Positions 12,901 through 22,574 of a stretch of 64,000 nucleotides of DNA are shown one piece after another. Numbering within the stretch: position 1 is the first letter of the stretch; every line of letters starts with the position of its first letter. The stretch covers positions 8,987,691 through 9,051,690 of the forward strand of contig JASSKH010000006.1 of the NCBI GenBank assembly GCA_031763025.1, given 5' to 3'. The stretch comes from Macrocystis pyrifera. Lineage: Eukaryota; Sar; Phaeophyceae; Laminariales; Laminariaceae. The notes under the pieces were generated by a model, which saw nothing but the letters and a program-made list of their open reading frames with translations, was not told the DNA's origin and searched no databases. A program made the position numbers and the translations under genes.

Positions 12901-15900
12901 ATTTTCAAACAACAGTCGTCTATTAGTAGGTGTACGACTGTTGCTGTTGGATGCGACTGTTGTTGCTGTTGAATACATGTGCAGATTAACCCACACCGGC
13001 AATGCGCGCACTATTGTCTTTCGGTGCATTACGTACGTATACACGTGTTGCGTAACCTACTGCCAAAGTGGTATGCCAAGTTGCAGTAAGTAGTAGTTGT
13101 TACTCTCGTGCTGCGAACAATTCTGTCCTTTTGAAACACCAGCGTTACTATTGATACCTACCTACACTATTTATACTGCTGTTGACGTACGTACGGCGCT
13201 TGCAGATCTGGATATGGACTCCGACTTGGACGTGCGGCTCCAGGTCCAGGATCACATGGACGTCAAGGAAAGGGCGCACGATTTCTGCTTCACCTTCGAG
13301 GATGACGAAGGCCACGACGAGCAGGTATATATGGTACATACTGGTACTGGTGTGGGATATCGAGCGATAATCGAGTTCGATATGATACCGATAAACAAAA
13401 AAAGCTAATCCATACGGTCTCGATATTATACACCAAGATTTAAGATTTTTGTTGAATACCTGTTATCAAGATAGAAAATCACGGGGAGGATGCCAGGGGA
13501 TGGATGGAGGGCAAAACGGTTTCGATAGGATATACAGCGAAAAAATCGATATTGCGATGTATCGAATATCCAACACCACTATAGCAAGTACGCTACGCCG
13601 TACGTTCCGCACGACGTCATTCTTCCTTCTGTAGTTGGTACAGGACTACAGCAGTAGTATTAATAGTACTGGTACGTGGTAGCATGACCATCAGAAGTAC
13701 AGCAGTATCGTGCAACAAACAGCAGTACAGCAGTCGATCGTACAAGCGGCGCGGCAGTGCAGACAGCAACAACACTCGTCGAAACCTCGCGGCTGGGTAG
13801 GTCGATCGACCCTCATCACTCTTATTATACTATTAATACCAGCATTCTCTAGACGGTACAATGTTCCCCTTCGGGATTGTAGTTGGCTTGAAATCCGGGG
13901 CCAACGCAAGCTGAAAAGAGAGAAAACATCATGCGTTCGTTCCTCGTACCAGCTGCTGCTGCTGCACTCGTACGTAGCCACAGGGCAAGAACGGATAACA
14001 TTAGAAAAAAGGTCTTGCCAGCTAAAGAGCAAGACATACGCAATTACAGTAGCCACCCGGCAAGTAACACAGACCAGCCCGTAGGACTTCATAGTCATTC
14101 TATTAATAGTTATATACATACTGTAGGTCGATTGACCTTTTTTTTTGCAACAGGGTTTTGGTTTTGGCCTCCGAGCGCCGAAACACCCACTACAACGTAT
14201 CATACCGCTCTGGCTGGTAATATAGTAAAACGTTTGGACTATGATATGGGCATCAAACGGTCCTTTTACTCCCGAACACAACAGTCAAAACGCCATGCCA
14301 TTACTCACCGACAGGCCCTTACCCAGTTTCAAAAGTGGCTGGATATTGCGCACGTCGGAATATGCAACGTTTTCACACATCGGTTACAGATCAGATGGAT
14401 CATTCCCACTTAGTCTACGATCTAGATCCTTCAGGGCAAATATAGTCCTCATCTGTATGACCTATTTGTATCAGGTATACGTAGCTCATGTTGCCGGGTG
14501 GGAGCTGTATAGACTGCATGATCTATGCATAGGACATGCTTCCTGGGTTGGATCTATCCTGTATACCAGGGCGTGAAATAGGCGTCCGTCTCGTGGTGCG
14601 GGCCCGCACCACGAGCCGCAAGCGAGGTGCAGCGCCCCGGCGGCCGTCTTTTTCCCAACAAATGTGCGTCAAAATACAAAAAAAAATGTGCGTCTAACCC
14701 GCTGGTTTTAACGGCGAAAAATATCGGATCTATCCGCAAAACCACGGCCAAAATGCTCGGTGAGGGCAACGGTCTGGGACACCGAAGGGCCTCCTGAAAG
14801 CGGGGAGGAAACGTACTGTGGTGTATCCTCTTGTAGACGTGGTGCCGGCTGCCTTAGGATGAATGTTAAGCATTTCGCGAAGAAACAAGGACAAAATGAC
14901 GATCAACAAGCATGTAACCAGGTGACGATCGGACATAATGTGAGGTGCTGGCAGTGGGGCCAACAGTGTCCCCGGTGTGGTTTGCCTGTTGAGCAGGTCC
15001 TCGCTGTCTCTAACCTGTGTGGAGCATTGTTATAGAAGAAGAGCAGCTCCATTTATCCAATTTCGGTTCGCGGGTGGACTCTGATCAATCACTAGGGCCT
15101 CGCCCTGTACCCAAACAAACGGCTCGGTCTAAGCTTCGCCCTGAACTCAAAACAATTGACTCGGGCCTGGACCCAGAACGAATGACTCGGGCCAAGCCTC
15201 GCCCTGGACCCTAAACTAATCCTTAACCCTGCAGCCTAGCACGCTACCACCGCAGCCAAAACAATCTAGCTCCATCTTAGGGACGAAAACAACACAACCA
15301 AAAACTCGAAATATTTTGTTTTGCCTGCGGCGAAATAAATTAAAAAAAGATTTCGCTCGCGGCGAAACGAACCCCAAAACCAATTTTTCGCCTATGGCGA
15401 AAAAAAAAAATGCAGATGCAAAACCCCGCCTGCGGCGAAGAAAGGTCGGTCGGCACATGAAAAAAACGGTTCGCCTTCGTGGCGAAAAAAAGCGGAATTT
15501 ATGGCCAAAATGTACGCCAGCGCAACATCTTCACCAACTATTAATATAAGTTTTTGCCCTGCTGTATATGTACATCCTGCACAACATCTAATAACGTCAG
15601 GTTAGGATCTATCTGATCTACCTGATCTATCTGATGTGTCCGACTTGTGCGATCTTTCCGCTAATGCCGCTGTTCATGCGGCCCTCATAAAAATCTACTC
15701 TGTTAAGACCGTACTAAGCATAGTGCACAGTGTGCTTAGCACCGGCTACCTCGTAGTTGCTAAACTGAACTTGTATCTGGAGCGACACCCGTGATTAAAT
15801 ATGGAAGGACGGGCAGCGCACGATTGGCGGCTTCGCAGGAGTTTCCGCGCGGGCTATTAATAGCTACTTTTTTCGGGAGGGGGGGGGTGAAACAACTTGG

Positions 15901-18900
15901 AATTTGGCTTGGATTTTTTTTTTAGTACTTTAATTAGAGGGTTTATCTCTGCCTCACCACGCAGTTATTGCGACTAGTTTGTCCGAGACTTTTTTTGCCC
16001 AAGGCATCGACGGCACCCACCCGAGCCTATTCGTTTGTGTTTTAAGATCAGATACAGATGATGGCTTGTACCTTCCACAGAGCAAAGTCGCGGTAGCAGC
16101 AGTTGCTGCAGTAGCAACAGCAGCAGCAGTATTATAATTGTAGAAGTAGAAGTAGTATGCAGTAGAGCAATAACAGTATTAACAGTAGTAGTACTACTAC
16201 TGTAGTAGTCGTAATGAGGGAAGAACCCCCGGTTTAACTCGACATCCATGGCACTTTTCCTTTCTTAGAGGGTAGCGTGTAGGACGTGTCAGGCTTTGGC
16301 ATAGGATCGGTGCGGACGATCCCACGAGAACGACCATCAACGATGATGGAGAGGAAGAGAGAGTACGTGAAGCACGGGGCCTTGCGTTCCTATCTGCAGT
16401 GATTACTTCTCACGGGGACAATGTCGCTGCCGACGACATCAAATAGTTCAGAAATATGCATGACCGCAGTCGTACAATAATATACGGATATCTACGACCT
16501 CGGCGAATGGTAGGACCTGCGCGGGACAATATCCATAAAACGGTTGGGTCGATGACCTGGAAGCTACAGTAACAGTAGTAGTATTAGTAGTAGTTCTGCT
16601 ATATACGACTATAAATAGTACGGCTACTGCTTTAGTGCCGGTTTCCAGCGTGCGTACATCCATGTATGATGTTGTGGTGAGGTCACGACAAGCCAACGTC
16701 GCCTGGCTCCACCCCACCCCTGCTCGGCTCCTCTTGCAGGTCTCCATAGCGCTGGCCGGCGTGAACCCCGAGCTGGGACAGACGCTGGCAAGCACCGGCC
16801 TTACCGTCTGGCGGGCCGCACAAGAGATGGCGCGCTTCATGTGGGAGCACAGGCGAGCGCTATCCCTTTCTCACGCATTGGACAGATCATCTAGATCATC
16901 TAGATCATATCCCCAAGTCATAATCTAGATGTTCCAGGGCAGATAGACCCCTGATCTGTATGATCTGTATGTAGCTCTTGTTACCGAGTGGGAGCCGTAT
17001 AGTCTGCCAAATCTAGCACATGTTTCCTGGGTTGGACCTGCCCTGTACAGATCCTGCACAACAACTGACAAGGGATGTCAGGATCTAGATGTTCTATCTG
17101 TAGATGATCTATCTGTCCGATGTGTGAACCCTTTAGCCCTTTTTAGTACTGCAGTCCCCTAATCGGGACTGCAGTACTATTACGGGGGACCATAGTAAAT
17201 GGGACCGAATATTGTGAGTAAAACAGGGAAATATATAGGTTTTTGTGTGTACCGTAGGTCCTATTTACTATGGGCCTCCGTAATAAAAGGAAGCGTGAAG
17301 TGGTACAGTGGTACCGTGCCTGGATCGCATACGGTATTAGTCCGCCCCGGAGTGGTTGTTGGAGCCTGTCCTGTGACCATTGCGCTATATCATGGCGATG
17401 GGTTTACACGAGTAACAGCCTAAACAGCCACAACGACACACACATCTGGGCTTGTCGATGATTGAAGAATGCCCATGTATGCAGACATCTAAAGCGCGAT
17501 CGTAGCCCCCACCGGCAGGCATTGCAAGACCAACCCCCACCACAACCATAGCGCAGATGTGCGGGCTCATGTAGGAACATAAATAGTCTGCACGAGCATG
17601 TGTATAGGGCATGTGTAAGACACTTTCCGCAGCTGTCACCTACTGTAGCTTAAAAGAGACCTCTTTATTTTTGTGTGTCGGTGTAAATTTGAAATCCGCA
17701 TCGCTCGCAATAATCACGCGGTAAAAGCAAATGCCGCTACCGCCGCTTCCATGTTGACGGTCTTTTTTTTTGCCCTCTCTCCGATTTTTCTTTTCGTTTT
17801 TTTTTTGTTCTTTTGCGTATTGCGGTTTTCATGACAAAATTTCAACAGGCGATGGTTCGCGGGCAAGCGCGTGGTAGAGTTGGGTGCCGGGCTCGGTCTC
17901 TGCGGAGTTCTGGCGTCTAAGCTATGCGTCGGCGGGACTGTGAGTAAATTCTACGATGGGCACGCTGTATCTCGTACTGCTATGCTAAAAACTATCTCTC
18001 CGATACCACGGATTAACAACGCCTGTCACGAGCACAGCATCTCTTTCGTTTCACTGCACTCCGGCAGAACCGATATCTTACGAGTATCTTCTCATCGTCC
18101 CCGTCCCCTGTAATAATCAAATTCCAAAACGCCTCCACAAACACTACAGTCCTATTGGAAATTTACATGTTGTTTGTACTCGTATAACAGTACCCGCGTT
18201 TTTGGCGGACACAGGGCCCCATTCATAACTGCCAACAGTACTCACGTTGCCCCTTTATCAAAGCTGTAGCCACGTTTCCGGGAGCAAACTGGTCCCTTTT
18301 TTAACTGTACCACACTTCGGACATTTAATCGGTTTCCACTGGGTGATCTAGACCTTTCAGGGAGGATATGATCTATGCTCCTGATCGATACGATCTACCG
18401 GAAGTACGTACGTAGCTCAAGGTTGCCGGGTGGAAGCCGCACATAATCTGCATGATCCAATAGGACACTTTCCTGGGCTGGATCTGTATTGTACAGATAC
18501 TGCATCAACATCGCGTAAACAGCTGTATGGGACCATAGGTGACCTAGATCGTGATCTACGTGTCCGAGGTGTTAACTGCGCCCACGACCTCGGGAGCAAA
18601 CTGCTTGGGGCGTACATACAGTGGCGCTAGAAGGTAATATTGTCAGCGGGAACAGGATTCATTTTGAGCCACGTTGGAAGAACGAAAGAAAAAAGTTTTC
18701 AACAGTAGAACGGGTTACATATAAGCTATCGTAGGTTGGAAATTATTTCAGCGAGGCTTAGAGTTTACTTTTTTGCCGACCCCCCCGGACTGCTTACTTT
18801 GAGCGTAGGAGTTCTGACCCATCGCCCTTCTAGAAAAAGAGTACCAGTATAATGTAGCCAACGCCCCGGGTTTCGTACTTGCTTCGGGCGTAAGAGTTCT

Positions 18901-21207
18901 GATCGATGGCTCTTGCGGAAATGGCGCAATACCCGATGCATTCTTCTGGCACGTAGACTCGGGGGGTGGGAGTTCCCGACCGGTCGCCTCTGTAAATTGG
19001 AGATGCCATTCCGACACCGTCCTCCCTTAGATGTATTACTCTGTCTGGAAATATATGGACCGTTTCACCCTCAGGAGATCCTTGCTTTTTTACAGGCTGA
19101 CTGGCGCTATGTTTCTATAGTATGGATTGGCCATGTACAGATTTTTGCTATTGCGAGTCGCGCTTTGGCCCTGACCCAAACCTCCCCCCCCCCCCCCCCC
19201 CCCCCCCCGAGGGTCTACGGTCATACGACTATGGCTATGCATTATAACGAGTACACCCCGCCCCCCCCCTCGCTCCCTCTCGTTGAACATGCGGCACGGC
19301 GGGGTACCACGACGGCGCATTTATAATATATTTTGTCAGGAATGTGTGTGCATTCGCCACGAACGAAGCGCGAACAGGCTAAATACAGCTGCGACATACC
19401 TTGTCACACGGGTGATAAGATAGCACACACCCTTGGACGAATTACGATGAATACTATCTTCTCGACAACCGGCAGGGGGAATGCAAATGCCGAGCTACTC
19501 GTCTATGGAAATATCTTGACGACATCTTCCCAAAGACGCCATTGTCGTTGGGTGCTCTCCCCCCCCCCTGGTTTTGGATATTAGGCGATTTTTATGATTA
19601 ATCTCAGGGGTATCTCATCACCCGGTGTGATACGTTATCACCCGTGTGATAAGGTAGACCCATGCACGTGATGTGAACCCCATTGAGGTCACGTGCCGAT
19701 TCATCCCGCTCCTCGCCCTCTCGTCCTGACGGCCCACTACCAACAACGCTATCAATGGCTACTAACAACGACAGCGCTACGTATCCCTGGTAGCCGCTAG
19801 CAAGTGCTTTATTCGCTCGAGGAAGGGTCTGCTATCTCTGATCCAACGTGCGCTCGCACTACTAAAAAACATGGTTGAGCTACGCGCGACCTTTGCAGAG
19901 GCTCCCTGCGATCGCGGTTTTGAGACTTTACAAACGGCAAACAAGCCCTTCGCCTCTTATTTACCAACACGCGTATCGATTCTGTCGTATACTCTACAAT
20001 CTCTTATTTTGTATGTATGCCTTAGAAAATGCCAGTAAAAAACAAGCGACAAAACTGCCACGATGCGTTGCGACCTTGCTGTGCTTGCGGATGATACGAC
20101 GGAAGGTGGTGATAACAGATGGCGGAGAAGAGTTCACAGACTCGGCGATGGAGGCGTTGCGGCGAAACCTCGAGAAAAACTCCTGCAACTTGTCCCAGGG
20201 GGGGGGGGGGGGGGGGGGGAGGAGCGCGTGATGATAGAGTCGGGGGACGACGGTGGCGACGGCGACGCCGGCGGGACGGGCGGCATCGCTCCGCGATATC
20301 CGCAGCGAAGCGCGGGTACGGGGGTGGGACACAACGGTAGCGTTAGCGACAAACGCGAGCACGACGATGGTGACGAGGATGTCAACAATGAGGGCAATGG
20401 GAATGGCGATGATGTTGATGCTGATGCTGATATTGTTGTGGGTGGGTGTAAGGAGGAGGGCGGGGCTCGTGGCGCAGAGGTGCTTCTGGAGAGGCTTACG
20501 TGGGGGGAACACGCCGACTTCTTGAAGAGAAACGGTGGAGGAGGCGGTGGCGGCGGCAGCGGTGGCGGCGATGGTAGCAGTGCTGTCGTCGATTGCGAGG
20601 GAGAAGGGGGGGGGGCACGGTGGCGTTAGTGGCTGCGGGGGTGGCGGCGGGCCGGGCTTCGATTTCATCGTGGCGGCCGATGTCATCTGTGAGCTACTAG
20701 TATTAGTGGGTGGAGTATTTTGTTTGGCCACCTCTAGGGCACCTGACGGGGGTAGTTGCCTGTTAGTGGTGGTCGGGTGGGTCGGAGTAGACTGGGCGCT
20801 ATTCAAAAATGTCGAGAAGACATGAAAATCGTGACGCCGGCACCACATCGCGCCTGCGGCATCCACCCCCGCCCGTATCGGTTTGCCACTGCTGTATCGT
20901 ACCACGCATGTTATTTCCGCAGGTCGTGCACGCACAGGCGTTCGTTTTACGCCATGGCATGATAAAACGTCAAAATCTAGCCGCTATTTGTCAGACTCCT
21001 CACCACGTTCTTGTTGGAATGTTTTTGTTGTTGTCTCATCTGCCTCTCACCCACAAAAAACCCTAAATACCGTACGCCGAACCCCAATTTCCTGTTCTTC
21101 TCCTCTCTCTATCGCAAACTGAGCAGATGAAGAAGAGGCGGTAAGCCCACTCCTGCACACAGTCGTCGACATCCTCGAACTTCGAAGGGCCGCGGACAGC
21201 TGCCGTC

Positions 21208-21250
<43 letters not shown>

Positions 21251-21455
21251 ACCGCTGCCGCCGCCGCCACAGACCACGTCCTCGTGCCCTCCACCGCCGT
21301 CTGTCTCGACGTTTTTGCTGGCTTTCGCCCGACGAAACATCTCTATCGACCGAGTTTTAGGCGAGGCGGAGAGCCTCGGCTTGGTGTGGAGGGTACCCCA
21401 AAACTTCAACCCCACCAGTTCCTCCGAAAATATTTACCTCATGCGCCTTGCTTGA
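9818..21455 (+). CDS. METTL21-type protein lysine methyltransferase, six-exon gene
   Basis: Predicted CDS: join 9818-9908, 13206-13324, 16740-16852, 17849-17939, 20106-20688, 21127-21455; about 441 aa. All five joins keep phase. It is a seven-beta-strand SAM-dependent methyltransferase of the METTL21 group, which methylates lysines on chaperones and translation factors in the cytoplasm or nucleus. Seen: TVWRAAQEMARF (compare the family's VWDAA..L), motif I VVELGAGLGLCG (about residues 116-127), VITD at the end of strand 2 (140-143), RLTWGEHADF (the L-x-WG box), and FIVAADVIYEEEAV (the D-x-I-Y substrate/SAM motif, built across the last junction). Family members have 220-300 aa; the excess is a Gly/Asp-rich insert of about 100 aa before the LTWG box and a 13-Gln plus Pro tract near the C-terminus. 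The start is the first ATG after an in-frame TAG at 9722. Two poly(G) tracts in exon 5 break and restore the frame. Confidence 0.85.
10190..10920. mobile_element. 731-bp terminal-inverted-repeat element in intron 1
   Basis: The left end AGGGCCACTCCTAACGAAC pairs with the right end GTTCGTTAGGAATGGCCCT. Both subterminal zones carry repeats of ATCACGATTCGTGAT-like palindromes. No transposase frame is visible, so it is a non-autonomous DNA element. No clear target duplication is seen. Confidence 0.7.
11560..12110. repeat. Degenerate tandem repeat, period about 87 bp
   Basis: Units contain ttcaggcatttt, then actacttgaaattagtatag, then a g-gcgccgaa-aggtttcaggca segment. About five diverged units, with an internal aggcaaatgcc/ttaaggca segment shared by the last two. 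Lies in intron 1 of the methyltransferase gene. Confidence 0.65.
12121..12700. repeat. Tandem repeat, period about 208 bp, three units
   Basis: The anchor cctgctgctgtc...cctgtcatcgct recurs at about 12139, 12350 and 12555, each followed by a gatacg-atgcgctcgtatt segment and a ggcggcact-ttagtaaa-gtgccaccaaa segment. A partial unit lies at about 10925-10995, now separated by the 11-kb repeat block. In intron 1. Confidence 0.65.
13206..13324 (+). CDS. Exon 2 of the METTL21-like gene
   Basis: 119 nt after cgcttgcag, donor CAG|GTATAT. G plus AT across the junction gives Asp. It encodes the acidic N-terminal strand region (DVKERAHDFCFTFEDDEG), which matches the position of the KFSFANH..I strand of METTL21 proteins. 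Confidence 0.8.
14412..14572 (+). repeat. Dispersed repeat F, left part
   Basis: Shares ctagatcctttcagggca, gtagctcatgttgccgggtg and catgcttcctgggttggatct with copies near 16922, 18340, 31018, 40130 and 41080. The copy is cut at its right side; the missing right part (cctgcacaacatc...) reappears at about 15570. Confidence 0.6.
14590..14615. repeat. Perfect 26-bp palindrome
   Basis: The half-site CTCGTGGTGCGGG is followed directly by its exact reverse complement, with no spacer. It sits at the left side of the segment that splits dispersed repeat F. Confidence 0.8.
15065..15235. repeat. Degenerate tandem repeat, units about 45-50 bp
   Basis: Three diverged units of the form gggcct-gccctg-acccaaa-gaa-actcggg. 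Lies in intron 2 of the methyltransferase gene; no coding potential. Confidence 0.5.
15316..15492. repeat. Array of five short hairpins
   Basis: Five copies of a perfect or near-perfect TTTCGCC-tn-GGCGAAA palindrome, centred near 15328, 15360, 15394, 15433 and 15478, in A-rich spacers. The stems are conserved while the loops (tgc, tcg, tat, tgc, ttcg) vary. Confidence 0.7.
16740..16852 (+). CDS. Exon 3 of the METTL21-like gene
   Basis: 113 nt after cctcttgcag, phase 0 in, phase 2 out. Carries STGLTVWRAAQEMARFMWEH. The preferred donor is the non-canonical AG|GCGAGC; a GT donor at 16841 keeps the same phase but would delete four residues just before motif I. The GC donor gives the more family-like spacing. 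Confidence 0.78.
16922..17112 (+). repeat. Dispersed repeat F, most complete copy
   Basis: Runs from ctagatgttccagggcagatag through gtagctcttgttaccgagtgg and cctgggttggacctgccctgtac to cctgcacaacaactg and gatgatctatctgtccga. Non-coding. It serves as the reference for the interrupted copy at 14412/15560. Confidence 0.65.
17136..17178. repeat. Short MITE-B hairpin
   Basis: AGTACTGCAGTCCC and GGGACTGCAGTACT face each other with a 5-base loop. It is the terminal motif of the second MITE family without an interior, and it abuts the next MITE directly. Confidence 0.7.
17180..17283. mobile_element. Stowaway-like MITE, copy 2
   Basis: 104 bp, TTACGGGGGACC to CCTCCGTAA, flanked by TA on both sides; inverted in orientation relative to copy 1. 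Lies in intron 3 of the methyltransferase gene. Confidence 0.8.
17849..17939 (+). CDS. Exon 4 of the METTL21-like gene
   Basis: 91 nt after ttcaacag, donor ACT|GTGAGT. It carries RWFAGKRVVELGAGLGLCG, the SAM-binding motif I with its glycine-rich loop. Confidence 0.9.
18335..18560 (+). repeat. Dispersed repeat F, copy in intron 4
   Basis: Contains ctagacctttcagggaggatatgatc, gtagctcaaggttgccgggtgg, tcctgggctggatctg and the gatctacgtgtccga end. Diverged from the copy at 16922. Confidence 0.6.
19183..19270 (+). repeat. Poly(C) tract and fragment of the poly(C)-tailed repeat D
   Basis: A C run (19183-19208) is followed by gagggtctacggtcatacgac...gagtacacc and a second C-rich run, which is the 3' end of repeat family D. 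Lies in intron 4 of the methyltransferase gene. Confidence 0.65.
19398..19656. mobile_element. Possible small inverted-repeat element
   Basis: CTTGTCACACGGGTGATAAGAT on the left is matched in inverse by TTATCACCCGTGTGATAAGG on the right (about 19637-19656). A related left end occurs at about 22243. No coding content. Confidence 0.5.
20106..20688 (+). CDS. Exon 5 of the METTL21-like gene, with frame breaks at poly(G)
   Basis: 583 nt, phase 0 in, phase 1 out, donor ATCT|GTGAGC. It starts VVITDGGEEFTDSAMEALRR and ends FDFIVAADVI. The first part and the last part share one frame, but the middle, including LLERLTWGEHADFLKRN, is in another. The frame changes fall exactly in a 22-G run (20198-20219; 23 or 20 needed) and a 10-G run (20606-20615; 9 or 12 needed). 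In the raw frame a TGA follows at 20229. The middle encodes a Gly/Asp-rich low-complexity insert. Confidence 0.78.
21127..21455 (+). CDS. Exon 6 (last) of the METTL21-like gene
   Basis: 329 nt after actgagcag, ending at TGA. The junction T|AT makes the Tyr of DVIY, followed by EEEAVSPLLHTVVDILEL, as METTL21 proteins have after this motif. Then come 13 CAG codons (21210-21248), a Pro-rich stretch, and the C-terminal strands FLLAFARRNISIDRVLGEA and ENIYLMRLA. Confidence 0.88.
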
Positions 21456-22469
21456 GCGGGGCGAGAATATCGAGGGCTGTCACTTGACTGCCAGAGAGGG
21501 TTTGAGTAGAAGTAGGAGTCTGGGCAGGGTGGGGTTGGGAGGTGCTCGGTATCGGAGCGTAGTTTAGTGTTTTTATAAAAGTAAAAAAAAAATGACACTA
21601 GCTGTGAGATCGAGATTTTTCGTCGACACCGAGTGTGCGTGTGGTATTTCGAATGCGCGTGCTATGGGGAGTATGTGACATCTTTTGTGCTGCCGGCTGA
21701 GCTTACGATCCATAGGCGCTGGGATTGTTCCGCTGCCCGCTTCTATAGTAAGGATGCGGTTGATGCGTGGTCAACGTTCAAATGACTTAGGAAAGCAACA
21801 AATGAGTACACCCCTCCATTTCGAGGCGGCGAGATGTCACGTCGAGACGCCTTCGCAGCAGGGCGCTAGTTCTCGTCTTTTTGTACGTGGTGTATGTGGG
21901 CACATCGAGTTTCTTTTTTTGTTTCTGACTCTAACCTAAGACGTTCAGGTATCCCGCGTAGAACTAACTGCACCCGCGTTTCCGAGTGGGGAAATATAGC
22001 TGGAATTTCGAGTGGGACATTTTGTTTTTGGCAGTGGTCCAACATTACATCAGCGAAAAAAAATCCCAGCTCTGGCCGGGGACATAAGTCCCCGTACTGT
22101 GTTGACCTCAGAGTCCGAACGGTGATGATATTCTCGGCCAGGTTTGCTCGTTTCATAATTAGATACTGGCAACATGTATGGTCCTGGTGGACTATCAGAG
22201 GCGGCTCAAGGCGACAACGAAGAACATTCGTCCACAAACCGTATCACACGGGTGATAAGATAACACACCTCGCGGGACGATTTTTCAGAACCGAGGTTCT
22301 TCAAACCGTGCCCCAAGGGAGGAGCACACACAACGAAAACGGTGGCTCTGGAAAAATATCCCGACGAGATAATTCCATAGACGCGTCGCTCGGCGTTTTG
22401 CGTTTTCCCTGTTGTCGAGTAAACCAGCTTCGATTTTTCCCCCCAGGGGGTGTGTTGTCATGCGTGCTA

Positions 22470-22574
22470 TTACGGGGGACCGTAGTAAATAGGACCTACG
22501 GTACACACAAAAACCTATATATTTACGTATTTTTACTAACAATATTTGGTCCTCTTTACTATGGTCCCCCGTAA
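22470..22574. mobile_element. Stowaway-like MITE, copy 3
   Basis: 105 bp, TTACGGGGGACC to GGTCCCCCGTAA, with TA on the left; the right flank has lost it. Nearly identical in sequence to copy 1, which suggests recent spread. Confidence 0.8.

Noticed and set aside
19994-20935. 313-codon minus-strand frame
   Set aside because: It is antisense to exon 5 of the methyltransferase, whose motifs (VITD, LTWG, DVIY) are on the plus strand. GC-rich exons give such shadows.
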